Shown here piece after piece: positions 24,382-32,154 of a DNA stretch of 39,178 nucleotides. Where the stretch lies: contig CAZRKC010000019.1 in the NCBI GenBank assembly GCA_964600665.1, forward strand, positions 1-39,178, given 5' to 3'. The DNA is from CAZRKC01 sp964600665. GTDB taxonomy: Bacteria > Bacillota > SLNR01. Positions within the stretch are counted from its first letter, which is position 1; every line of letters begins with the position of its first letter. The notes under the pieces were generated by a model, which had not been told where the DNA came from, ran no database searches, and saw nothing but the letters and a program-made list of their open reading frames with translations. A program made the translations under genes and the position numbers.

Positions 24382-26133
24382 ATGCGGCGAACAAAAATTG
24401 TTTGCACCATTGGACCGGCAACAGATAGTTTTGAGAAAATGCAACTCCTCCTTCGGGCGGGTATGGATGTTGCGCGTTTGAATTTCTCTCATGGGAACCA
24501 TGAAGAGCATGGGCGTCGGATTCAGATGTTGCGAGAGGCGGCGGCAGCAGAAGGGAAAAATCTCGCCATTATGCTTGACACAAAAGGTCCTGAAATTCGC
24601 ATTGGTACATTTTCAGAGGGGAGAATCTGTCTGCATGAAGGCGATCGGTTTGTCTTAACCACACGGGATGTGGTTGGGAGTCAGGAAGAAGTATTGATCA
24701 CTTATAAGGAACTCCCTCTGGATGTGCGGAAGGATTCAAGGATTCTGTTGGCAGATGGAACCATCGAATTGTGTGTTGAAGAAGTTATCAATGGCGATAT
24801 CGTTTGCAAGGTTGTTAATGGAGGGATTCTTAGTGACCGTAAAGGGGTTAATGTTCCGGGCATACCAATCCGATTGCCTGCAATTACCCCCCACGATATC
24901 GCCGATATTCAATTTGGAATCCAGCAAAAAGTCGATTTCATCGCCGCATCTTTTGTCAGCCAGGCTGGGGATGTTCTAACTATCCGGCGGATTCTGGAAG
25001 ATCTTGGAGCAGATATTGACATCGTATCCAAGATTGAACGATATGACGCTGTTCAGAATCTGGATGAAATAATCCGGGTATCGGATGGTGTGATGGTTGC
25101 GCGTGGGGATCTTGGTGTTGAACTGCAACCGGAAGAAGTTCCCTTGATTCAGAAAACGATAATTGACAAGTGTAACAAGGCAGGAAAGCCTGTAATCACT
25201 GCGACACAGATGCTTGAGTCGATGACCAGTAATCCTCGACCGACTCGAGCAGAAACGAGTGATGTTGCGAATGCCATTTTTGACGGGTCTGATGCGATTA
25301 TGCTATCTGGTGAAACTGCAGCAGGCGAATATCCTATTGAGTCAGTCCAAACAATGGCAAGGATAGCAACCAGAACAGAAAGTGCTGTGAAATACGATGA
25401 GTTGTTGATCCGCAAAGGGCGAACAGCTCAGCGTACAGTTACTGATTCCATAAGTTATGCCACCTGTCAGGCAGCAGAAGATCTCGGGGCTTCGGCGATT
25501 ATTACTGCTACAACATCAGGCCATACTGCTCGTATGATATCGAAATACCGGCCACGATCACCAATCATTGCGGTTACTCCGTTGGAGAAGGTCGTAAGGA
25601 AACTTTCACTTGTATGGGGCGTGACACCGTTACGTGTCGACTCTATGGATAACACAGATGAGATGATCGAAACTGCTGTGAATGGGGCACTTGCAACTCA
25701 TCTGGTGAAGCCAGGGGATTTGGTCATTATCACAGCGGGTGTGCCCTTAGGAATTACCGGTTCCACGAATCTCTTAAAGGTCCATACCGTCGGATCTGTG
25801 ATTGTTCGTGGCACTGGGATCGGTACCGGTTCTGTAACAGCAAAGGTTCGAATTGTCAAAAAACTTACGAATGCTTTGGAGGATTTCCAGACAGGTGAAA
25901 TTCTTGTTGTAAACGCAACTGATCGCGAATTTATCCCACTGATTGAGAAGGCTGCGGCTGTCATCACGGAAGAAGGTGGATTGACTTCCCATGGGGCAAT
26001 CGTATGCTTGAATCTCGGGATACCTGTGATTGTTGGGGTGGATGGAGCAACTTCATTACTTCAGGACGGTATGACAGTTACCTTGGATATTAGCCGAGGT
26101 TTGGTATATAAAGGGCATGCAACTATTCGTTAG
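24382..26133 (+). CDS. pyk: Pyruvate kinase with C-terminal PEP-utiliser domain
   Basis: A 583-aa pyruvate kinase, longer than the 470-aa E. coli type. The catalytic barrel starts RRTKIVCTIGPA and includes NFSHGNHEEH and SKIERYDAVQNLDEI. The active-site signature with ARGDLGVEL and TATQMLESM follows. Residues from about 475 onward form the extra domain seen in Bacillus enzymes, homologous to the swivelling phosphohistidine domain of PEP synthase and PPDK, with the motif GGLTSHGAIVCLNLGIPVIV in which the His is retained. ATG with AGGTGAT ribosome-binding site, 72 bp after malic enzyme. Confidence 0.96.
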   Translation: MRRTKIVCTIGPATDSFEKMQLLLRAGMDVARLNFSHGNHEEHGRRIQMLREAAAAEGKNLAIMLDTKGPEIRIGTFSEGRICLHEGDRFVLTTRDVVGSQEEVLITYKELPLDVRKDSRILLADGTIELCVEEVINGDIVCKVVNGGILSDRKGVNVPGIPIRLPAITPHDIADIQFGIQQKVDFIAASFVSQAGDVLTIRRILEDLGADIDIVSKIERYDAVQNLDEIIRVSDGVMVARGDLGVELQPEEVPLIQKTIIDKCNKAGKPVITATQMLESMTSNPRPTRAETSDVANAIFDGSDAIMLSGETAAGEYPIESVQTMARIATRTESAVKYDELLIRKGRTAQRTVTDSISYATCQAAEDLGASAIITATTSGHTARMISKYRPRSPIIAVTPLEKVVRKLSLVWGVTPLRVDSMDNTDEMIETAVNGALATHLVKPGDLVIITAGVPLGITGSTNLLKVHTVGSVIVRGTGIGTGSVTAKVRIVKKLTNALEDFQTGEILVVNATDREFIPLIEKAAAVITEEGGLTSHGAIVCLNLGIPVIVGVDGATSLLQDGMTVTLDISRGLVYKGHATIR

Positions 26134-26144
26134 GAGGCATTTGC

Positions 26145-26522
26145 TTGTTTCCAAAAATCGTCGCCGTGTTTATTATTGTTCCAATCCTTGAAATGTACAT
26201 GCTAATTGAAATTGGCCGATGGGTCGGAGCTCTACCCACCATTGGTCTAGTTGTTCTGACCGGCTTGGTGGGCGTTTCGCTTGCCCGGGCACAGGGTTTT
26301 GCCGTTTTGAGTCGATTAAAGAAGAATTTAGATAGCGGGATTGCACCAACAGACGAATTGCTCAGTGGAGTCATCATACTCGGAGGAGCGTTATTACTAT
26401 TGACACCGGGTTTGATCACCGACACAATTGGTTTTATTCTCTTGATACCCTACTCTCGGAGTTATTTGGTTACATTCTTGAAAAGGTACATCACCAACAA
26501 TATTCGATGGGTGAATCGATAA
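26145..26522 (+). CDS. fxsA: FxsA family membrane protein
   Basis: A 125-aa membrane protein with the FxsA pattern: VFIIVPILEMYMLIEIGRWVG at residues 8-28, a helix pair LPTIGLVVLTGLVGVSLARAQG with the conserved ARxQG, and a hairpin GALLLLTPGLITDTIGFILLIP near residue 82. E. coli FxsA interferes with F-exclusion of phage T7; the general role is unknown. It starts with TTG, seven bases after AGGAGG, and 11 bp after pyk, an order common in Clostridia. Confidence 0.9.
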   Translation: MFPKIVAVFIIVPILEMYMLIEIGRWVGALPTIGLVVLTGLVGVSLARAQGFAVLSRLKKNLDSGIAPTDELLSGVIILGGALLLLTPGLITDTIGFILLIPYSRSYLVTFLKRYITNNIRWVNR

Positions 26523-26661
26523 ATATTCGCATTCTGTAACCAGCGTATGAATAATTGTCATTTTGTTATCAGGTTGGGCAGTAAATTCCTCTGTTTTATC
26601 GATTCGATATCACAAATTGTAAATTAATAAGAGAAAATCCCGATTTATTTGAAAATTGTTA

Positions 26662-26690
26662 TTGCAATTTTCAGACGTTTCAGTTATAAT
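26662..26690 (+). promoter_or_regulatory. Promoter in a gene-free region (candidate sRNA promoter)
   Basis: TTGCAA at 26662-26667 and TATAAT at 26685-26690, exactly 17 bp apart. It points into a stretch with no ORF of normal size that ends in a terminator at 26820-26844. A weak inverted repeat (GAAAATTG with CAATTTTC) overlaps the -35. Confidence 0.7.
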
Positions 26691-26696
26691 GAACTA

Positions 26697-26844
26697 AACC
26701 TAGAGATGAAGAAGATATTTGAAACGATCAGAATAGTGTAACGAAAACAGCTTAACAAGACAATTCTGTAACACCCAACAAGCATAAACCTGCCTTTCTC
26801 ATAAAACCTCCTTTATTTTGCCGCCATTGGCGGTCTCTTTTTTT
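26697..26844 (+). ncRNA. Candidate small RNA (~150 nt) with C-rich anti-SD-like segment
   Basis: The 382 bp between fxsA and the convergent amidohydrolase hold no normal gene, but they contain a good promoter and an intrinsic terminator about 150 nt apart on the plus strand. The predicted transcript can fold a 5' stem (CAGAAT at 26729 with ATTCTG at 26763). It then has an open pyrimidine-rich stretch containing CACCC, ACCTGCC and AAACCTCCTTT, the last complementary to a Shine-Dalgarno sequence, followed by the terminator stem. This is the layout of trans-acting sRNAs of Gram-positive bacteria. A tiny ORF (26706-26741, MKKIFETIRIV) with a poor ribosome-binding site lies at the 5' end and could instead be a leader peptide. 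I do not recognise a known RNA family. Confidence 0.5.
26820..26844 (+). terminator. Intrinsic terminator of the candidate small RNA
   Basis: CCGCC-att-GGCGG (26821-26833) is followed after four bases by seven T. The short, GC-rich stem and long T-run are typical of a rho-independent terminator. Confidence 0.75.
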
Positions 26845-26848
26845 GTAT

Positions 26849-26886
26849 AATAAATGAAGGCTACCATAAGGCAGCCTTCATTTATT
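26849..26886 (-). terminator. Terminator of the convergent amidohydrolase gene
   Basis: A perfect 14-bp inverted repeat (AATAAATGAAGGCT with AGCCTTCATTTATT) around a 10-nt loop begins 18 bp beyond the stop of the minus-strand amidohydrolase gene. Confidence 0.8.
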
Positions 26887-26904
26887 TCATAATTTGCGGA
26901 AATA

Positions 26905-28566
26905 TTACTTGTGATATGCAATTTTCCCATCGATCACTGTCAAATCAACAGTTAAATTCTTAATTTCATCCTCAGCTACGGTTAAAATATTGTCAGAGAG
27001 GACTGCCATATCTGCGAGTTTGCCGACTTCGATGGAACCTTTAGTCTTTTCTTCAAACGTTAACCACGCGCCATTAATTGTAAAAAGTCGCAGCATTTCT
27101 TCTCGGCTGACTTTTTCCTTTTCCCCAAGACTGCGTCCTTGGGATGTTTTCCTTGCAACTACAGAGTACATCCCATAAAATGGATCATAATGGGCAGAAG
27201 TCATGTCCGAGTTGCACGCAACTTTTATTCCATGGTCCAGATAGGTTCGAATAGGTTTAAAGTAATGAATTTGCTCTTCTGTTAATGCATCCCAGTAAAT
27301 GTCTCCCTCGACGTACATGAAACCCGGTTGTAATGACACAGCAATATTATGTTTTTTCATAAGGTCAAGCGAGTACTTTGTAGGGAGATACCCATGAATG
27401 ATATTGTGCCTTACATCATCCCTGGGATAAGCAGAGATTGCTTTATCGAAGGCGTCTACTGCAATATCCTGAGCCATATCGCCACAGGTATGAATCCCAA
27501 TGGACCATCCCAAGCGATGGGCTTTTATGAATAACTCCCTCATGACATCCAAGTCCAATCGCAGAGGTATTTCACTCTTAGTCCCATCAACCCACGGGCC
27601 ATTCATCATAGCGGTTTTGGATCCAATCCCACCATCCATAGCAAACTTAAGTGCACCAATGCTAAGCCATTCATCACCAAAGGGAGATTTGATCCCGATA
27701 TACTTCAATATGCCCTCAGTATCTGAAGGGTCGCATTTGTCAGAGAAGATGGCGGCTAAACCGTATGCTTCGGGCATCATATGAACACGAAGCGGCATTT
27801 CTCCTTTTTGGTACACGGATTGGTATGCGCGCATGAGTGATACGCTTACGCCTGGGTCCAGGACGCTTGTTATCCCCCAACGCACATACTCGTTCATAGC
27901 CAATTTGATCCGTCTTTCAATCATTGCTTGAACATCTTCAATTTCTCCCCGGGGAATAACACGGTGAATCAAACCTTGTGCGCCGTTTCGGAAAACACCC
28001 GTCAGTTCACCAGTTTCTGGATCTCGATCCATGCTTCCCCGTTTTGGCTCTGGGGAGTCTTTTGTAAGTCCTGCTAGCTCTAATGCCTTACTATTACATA
28101 CACTTCGGGCGAATAGTCTGTTGAGTACGACAGGATGGTCGGGTGCAACCTCGTCCAAATCCCATCGGGTTGGCATCCGGTATTCTTTAAACTGACTTTC
28201 GATCCAACCGCCCCCCTGAATCCATTCATGTTTGGGGGTAATCTTGACTTTTTCGGCAATGACTTGCTTGAGATCTTCAATACTTGCAATGCCAAATAGC
28301 ATAATACCTTCCATTAGTGTCCCAGCATCAAGAATATGATTGTGAGAATCGATAATTCCTGGTATCACTGTTTTTCCGTTCAGATCTACAATCTTCGTCT
28401 CACTACCTGCCGTTGCCATGACCTCTTCATTGGTCCCAACAGCACAAAATCGGTTCCCTTTGATTGCGACACTCTGGACAATGGAATTTTGATCATCCAC
28501 TGTTAAAATGTTACCATTTTTGTAGATAACATCGGGTTGAATGCCTTTTAAAATTCGCTCAGACAA
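26905..28566 (-). CDS. Amidohydrolase family protein (YtcJ-like)
   Basis: A 553-aa metal-dependent hydrolase of the amidohydrolase-3 (YtcJ) type. It opens with a beta-sandwich segment (DVIYKNGNILTVDDQNSIVQ). The metal-binding barrel follows: VIPGIIDSHNHILDAG near residue 70, IHTCGDMAQDIAVDAF in the middle, and CNSDMTSAHYDPFYG near the C-terminus. A final KGSIEVGKLADMAVLSDN block returns to the sandwich domain. Members act on N-substituted formamides, amides or cyclic compounds; the substrate here is unknown. The frame opens at 28587, but TTG 28566 follows GGGAGGTG at six bases and gives MSERILKG. It lies downstream of, and is probably co-transcribed with, the cupin regulator gene. Confidence 0.88.
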   Translation of the reverse strand: MSERILKGIQPDVIYKNGNILTVDDQNSIVQSVAIKGNRFCAVGTNEEVMATAGSETKIVDLNGKTVIPGIIDSHNHILDAGTLMEGIMLFGIASIEDLKQVIAEKVKITPKHEWIQGGGWIESQFKEYRMPTRWDLDEVAPDHPVVLNRLFARSVCNSKALELAGLTKDSPEPKRGSMDRDPETGELTGVFRNGAQGLIHRVIPRGEIEDVQAMIERRIKLAMNEYVRWGITSVLDPGVSVSLMRAYQSVYQKGEMPLRVHMMPEAYGLAAIFSDKCDPSDTEGILKYIGIKSPFGDEWLSIGALKFAMDGGIGSKTAMMNGPWVDGTKSEIPLRLDLDVMRELFIKAHRLGWSIGIHTCGDMAQDIAVDAFDKAISAYPRDDVRHNIIHGYLPTKYSLDLMKKHNIAVSLQPGFMYVEGDIYWDALTEEQIHYFKPIRTYLDHGIKVACNSDMTSAHYDPFYGMYSVVARKTSQGRSLGEKEKVSREEMLRLFTINGAWLTFEEKTKGSIEVGKLADMAVLSDNILTVAEDEIKNLTVDLTVIDGKIAYHK

Positions 28567-28644
28567 AAAAACACCTCCCAAACTCAAATATGTTACCCCT
28601 CATATTTCAACAAACGTGAAGGTATTCCTGCACCTAGATTCAAT

Positions 28645-29460
28645 TCAGCTTTCATATGGGACATGCACCCAGATGATTTCGGCAGTATCAGCCGAAACAT
28701 TTTTCCACGAATGGGCCTCGCGGGATCGAAAGTAAATACTCGAATTCGGCTCAATTCGATGGGTCTCGTTGGAGTTAAGAACCATCTCGATCGTACCACG
28801 TACAACAAAAAGGAATTCTTCTCCTTCATGAGTATGAGGATTTAAAATACCGCAGCCAGGTTTTACGCGATAATACATCGGCTGCATGATATGATTTTTT
28901 AACCCGACTAAAGACTCGATCGCGACCCCTTTTGTCTGGATAGGGACCTCTTCACGCATCTCCGGTAAAATGTGTTTTGTTTCTGTTGCACTCATAAAGA
29001 AATGCAGAATATTTTTGTGATAAAAATCAGCTAAACTTTCCAAAATTTCCATGGATGGATTAGCAACTCCATTTTCAATTTTGGAAAGATAGGATAAGGA
29101 TATTTTGGTACCGCTGCTCACTTCTTCCAGAGTCAGCCCAGCTTCTTCCCTAGCTTCTTTCCATCGGCGACTCATGAATCTTTTACTGTAACGGCTATCC
29201 ACTTCTTCATTGGATTCTCGAGTTGCATAAGATGTATGTAATAGGCTACGAATACCAGATGAGTTGATTTTTTGCTCCTGGAGATAATAACGAATTTTCT
29301 CAAGCTGCTTGATGTCATCAAAATTGTAGATTCGATAATTATTACTTCCTCGACGTGCTTTATACAAACCCTGCTTTTCCCAATTTCGTATAGTAGCAGG
29401 CGTAACACCAAGCAACTTAGCCACCTCTTTGATATTAAAAGTAATTTCCTCACTACTCAT
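28645..29460 (-). CDS. Transcriptional regulator with MerR-type HTH, XRE HTH and cupin domain
   Basis: A 271-aa regulator with three recognisable parts. Residues 5-70 are a MerR-like winged helix (FNIKEVAKLLGVTPATIRNWEKQGL, then NNYRIYNFDDIKQLEKIRYY). Residues 95-160 are an XRE/Cro-type HTH (WKEAREEAGLTLEEVS, then ISLSYLSKIENGVANPS). Residues 190-270 are a cupin sensor domain (NPHTHEGEEFLFVVRGTIEMVL, then SIYFRSREAHSWKN). XRE-cupin regulators often sense small metabolites of amine or amino-acid catabolism; the extra MerR-like domain is unusual. ATG 29460 follows AAGGGGTG. It is divergent from the synthase gene and upstream of the amidohydrolase, so these are likely targets. Confidence 0.9.
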   Translation of the reverse strand: MSSEEITFNIKEVAKLLGVTPATIRNWEKQGLYKARRGSNNYRIYNFDDIKQLEKIRYYLQEQKINSSGIRSLLHTSYATRESNEEVDSRYSKRFMSRRWKEAREEAGLTLEEVSSGTKISLSYLSKIENGVANPSMEILESLADFYHKNILHFFMSATETKHILPEMREEVPIQTKGVAIESLVGLKNHIMQPMYYRVKPGCGILNPHTHEGEEFLFVVRGTIEMVLNSNETHRIEPNSSIYFRSREAHSWKNVSADTAEIIWVHVPYES

Positions 29461-29490
29461 CAGCGACACCCCTTTGATTATCTTAATCAT

Positions 29491-29496
29491 ATTATA
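29491..29496 (-). promoter_or_regulatory. Possible -10 element of the cupin-regulator gene
   Basis: The minus strand reads TATAAT about 30 bp before the ATG at 29460, but no convincing -35 is found 16-18 bp upstream. It may need an activator, perhaps the regulator itself. Confidence 0.4.
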
Positions 29497-29558
29497 CTCA
29501 TATCACCATGAAAAAAATAGATTTCATAACAGATATTTTACTAAGCATAACACGTATA

Positions 29559-29587
29559 TTGAAAATGTTAATAAAATAGAGTATGCT
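29559..29587 (+). promoter_or_regulatory. Promoter of the isopropylmalate-synthase-like gene
   Basis: TTGAAA at 29559-29564 and TATGCT at 29582-29587 with a 17-bp spacer, about 40 bp before the ATG. It is divergent from the cupin regulator. Confidence 0.6.
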
Positions 29588-29627
29588 AGTGATAGAGTAA
29601 AAGAAATATAAACAAGGAGGCGTTTTC

Positions 29628-30851
29628 ATGAGCACACCGTGGATGAAAGAAGGAGAATGGTGGGTTGCTCCCACAAATTTTGCGGACGAGGTAGTTGCCC
29701 AACATCAATTCCCAAAAAACATTGAGATACTCGATACATCCTTGCGGGATGGTGAACAACAGCCAGGAATCACATTCACAAAGGATGATAAGGTTGCCAT
29801 TGCAAAAAAACTTGCTGCAGTTGGTGTTCATAGAATCGAAGTGGCGACGCCAGCAGTATCAAAAGCTGATCAAGATGCAGTCCGGGAGATAGTTGATTTG
29901 AATCTTGGACCGAAAATATTTGTGTTTGTCCGTAATATGGTTGAAGACATGAAATTGGCAAAATCCCTGGGAGTACATGGTGTTATTGCTGAAGTGCCAG
30001 GTAGTGAACATCTGTTAAAATTCGGCAAAAATTGGACAGCTGAAAAGGCAATAAAATCGGCAATTGAGGCAACGGGTTTTGCTCATGAGGAAGGACTTTT
30101 CGTCAATTTCTTTCCCGCTGATGGTTCACGTGCGGATTTGAATTTCCTGATCGATACGGTTGGACAAGTTGCAGAAGGTGGGCATATGGATTCCCTCGCA
30201 CTGGTTGATACATTTGGAGCTTATTCTCCTGAGGGAGCAGCATATACGGTGCGTAAATTGAAGGAGACATTCAAACAGCCCATCGAAGTTCATTTCCACG
30301 ATGATTTCGGACTTGGAGTCGCCAATACAATTGCTGGGCTGGCTGCTGGTGCGGAAGTCGCTCATATGACCATTAATGGTATTGGAGAACGCGCGGGGAG
30401 TGCTAGTTACGAACAGCTTGCATTAGCGATGAAGGTTCTTTATGGTTATGATCTGGGTATTAAGTTGGACAAAATGATGGAACTTTCCCGTTTTGTTGAA
30501 GAGCTATCGAATTTTAAAGTTCAGCCGAATCGGGCTGTTGTTGGTGAGCGACTATTTGGTTGGGAAACCGGGATGCCGGTCAGTTTATGGGTCAATAGCC
30601 GGGACAAAGGTATGCCATTGGCAATGTTGCCGTATATGTGGACGATGACAGGTAATACTGAACCCAAAATCTACATGGGAAAAAAGAGCGGGAAAGACAA
30701 TATCAAAGAGTGGTTGAAGGAATTGAATGAAGAAGTGACAGACGAGCAAGCAACTGATTTACTGAGTCGCGTTAAAGATAAGGCGTTAGAGTTAAAGAGA
30801 GATCTGACTAGATCTGAATTCGCAGATCTGGTGAAAGCGGTCAAAGCGTAA
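29628..30851 (+). CDS. Isopropylmalate/homocitrate-synthase-like enzyme (DRE-TIM)
   Basis: A 407-aa member of the DRE-TIM metallolyase family, which condenses an acyl-CoA with a 2-oxo acid or cleaves the reverse. The catalytic start TSLRDGEQQPGITFTKDDK is at residues 37-55, the metal-binding HxH is in IEVHFHDDFGLGVANT near residue 222, and NGIGERAGSASYEQLALAM near residue 250 is the family signature. The C-terminus is short and helical and lacks the LeuA regulatory domain, so leucine feedback is unlikely. The exact reaction (homocitrate, citramalate, Re-citrate or another) cannot be decided. No other leucine or lysine genes are nearby. AAGGAGGCG ribosome-binding site; its own terminator follows. 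Confidence 0.85.
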   Translation: MSTPWMKEGEWWVAPTNFADEVVAQHQFPKNIEILDTSLRDGEQQPGITFTKDDKVAIAKKLAAVGVHRIEVATPAVSKADQDAVREIVDLNLGPKIFVFVRNMVEDMKLAKSLGVHGVIAEVPGSEHLLKFGKNWTAEKAIKSAIEATGFAHEEGLFVNFFPADGSRADLNFLIDTVGQVAEGGHMDSLALVDTFGAYSPEGAAYTVRKLKETFKQPIEVHFHDDFGLGVANTIAGLAAGAEVAHMTINGIGERAGSASYEQLALAMKVLYGYDLGIKLDKMMELSRFVEELSNFKVQPNRAVVGERLFGWETGMPVSLWVNSRDKGMPLAMLPYMWTMTGNTEPKIYMGKKSGKDNIKEWLKELNEEVTDEQATDLLSRVKDKALELKRDLTRSEFADLVKAVKA

Positions 30852-30864
30852 TTAGCTTTACTTC

Positions 30865-30900
30865 AAGGTTCGTTCCGTCAAGGAACGAACCTTTTTTATT
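30865..30900 (+). terminator. Intrinsic terminator after the synthase gene
   Basis: AAGGTTCGTTCC pairs with GGAACGAACCTT (12 bp, 5-nt loop), followed by TTTTTTATT. The next promoter's -35 begins in the last two T of this tract. Confidence 0.9.
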
Positions 30901-30927
30901 GACAGAAGAATAGTTTTCTATTAGAAT
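30899..30927 (+). promoter_or_regulatory. Promoter of the opine-dehydrogenase-like gene
   Basis: TTGACA at 30899-30904 and TAGAAT at 30922-30927, spacer 17 bp. The spacer contains the small inverted repeat AATAG-tttt-CTATT. Confidence 0.75.
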
Positions 30928-30931
30928 TAAA

Positions 30932-30942
30932 TTGTAGAACAA
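30932..30942. promoter_or_regulatory. Candidate GntR-type operator
   Basis: TTGT-AGA-ACAA is a short perfect inverted repeat at the predicted transcription start. It resembles the TTGTATACAA-like sites of FCD-type GntR regulators. The GntR gene two ORFs on (32155) is the natural candidate to bind it. Confidence 0.4.
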
Positions 30943-30969
30943 AATTGATGAACAAAAGGGGGATTTCAG

Positions 30970-32127
30970 ATGAACGTTGCAGTGTTAGGTTCCGGGGCTG
31001 GTGGCCATTCCGCAGCGGCGGACTGGGCTATGGCGGGGCATGCAGTCTCCATATTTGATTTTGAGGAATTTGCGATACAAACCGATGGGATTATGCGTTC
31101 AGGCGGCATTCAATTAGAGGGAGAACTGAATGGATTTGCCCCCATCGTATACGCAGGCCAGGACATCGCTCGCGTCTTAAGTGGTGCGGATTTAATTCTT
31201 GTGGTAGGCCCAGCCTACAGCACAGAGCCATTTGGAACTGTTTGCAAACCATATTTGCGAGAAGGGCAAATCGTTATTGTGTGTCCAAGTTCGTGCGGTG
31301 GCGCATTGATTTTTAAAGAAGCAGCTGGATTAGATAATAATCAGAATAGAATTATTTTAGCTGAAACATCCACATTACCGTATGCTGCTCGGCTTGATGC
31401 TCCGGGTCAGGTTCACGTATTTTTGAAGCTTCGAGGAGGACTGTATGTTGCAGCACTTCCAACCCAAATGGGTCCAAAGGTATTCGAGATCTTTGAATCG
31501 GTATACCCGGGTTCTGAATTAGCTCAGAATATGTGGCAAACGATGCTTCAGAATAACAATCCCATCATTCATCCGGCAGTAACAATTCTAAATGCAGCTT
31601 TGATTGAACGAACAGGTGGAGATTTTTACTTCTATGAAGATGGCGTGACACCAGCAGTGGGTCGATTAATTCAGGCAGTGGATGAAGAGAAAATGCTCAT
31701 TGGGAAAGAACTCGGCGTTCAAATTATTCCGGATCATGAATTAGGTGTCATGCAAGGTTATATGATTGATGCGTCTTATGAAAATGGATATCGAACCGCA
31801 CCTGGATTTATGGGAATACGAGCACAGAAGAAACTCGATCACCGATATCTCAATGAGGATGTAGGCTATGGCTTGATTTTCTATCGTGATCTTGCCCATG
31901 CACTTGGAATCCAAACTCCAGTGATGGACGCGGTCATAAAGATTTCTAGCATAATCATGAAACGAGATTATTTGTCAGAACAAGCAAGGACTTTGGATAG
32001 TCTCGGTTTGGGGGGGCTTAACTGCAAGTCAATTAAAGAAGGCATTCGAGTCAGATTGATGATGGCTTATTCATTAATAACGTATTTTCTGAAGAAGGAA
32101 TTAACCCGTGGTTATGGAATCCTATGA
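30970..32127 (+). CDS. NAD/NADP octopine/nopaline (opine) dehydrogenase family protein
   Basis: A 385-aa protein of the opine dehydrogenase family, which reductively joins an amino acid's amino group to a 2-oxo acid. The N-terminal Rossmann start is MNVAVLGSGAGGHSAAADWAMAG with the GxGxxG-type loop. The C-terminal half carries the helical opine-dehydrogenase domain (NNNPIIHPAVTILNAALIE near residue 196, with the conserved Asn and His), then YMIDASYENGYRTAPGFMGI and HRYLNEDVGYGL near residue 295. Family length is normal. The substrates are unknown. It has its own promoter despite following the synthase, and a GntR gene follows after 27 bp. Confidence 0.87.
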   Translation: MNVAVLGSGAGGHSAAADWAMAGHAVSIFDFEEFAIQTDGIMRSGGIQLEGELNGFAPIVYAGQDIARVLSGADLILVVGPAYSTEPFGTVCKPYLREGQIVIVCPSSCGGALIFKEAAGLDNNQNRIILAETSTLPYAARLDAPGQVHVFLKLRGGLYVAALPTQMGPKVFEIFESVYPGSELAQNMWQTMLQNNNPIIHPAVTILNAALIERTGGDFYFYEDGVTPAVGRLIQAVDEEKMLIGKELGVQIIPDHELGVMQGYMIDASYENGYRTAPGFMGIRAQKKLDHRYLNEDVGYGLIFYRDLAHALGIQTPVMDAVIKISSIIMKRDYLSEQARTLDSLGLGGLNCKSIKEGIRVRLMMAYSLITYFLKKELTRGYGIL

Positions 32128-32154
32128 CCAATATACTCAGAAAGGGTTACCAAA

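Noticed and set aside
26706..26741. 11-residue peptide gene MKKIFETIRIV
   Set aside because: The upstream sequence has only AGAG near the ATG, too weak to call it as a gene; it is mentioned with the candidate sRNA.
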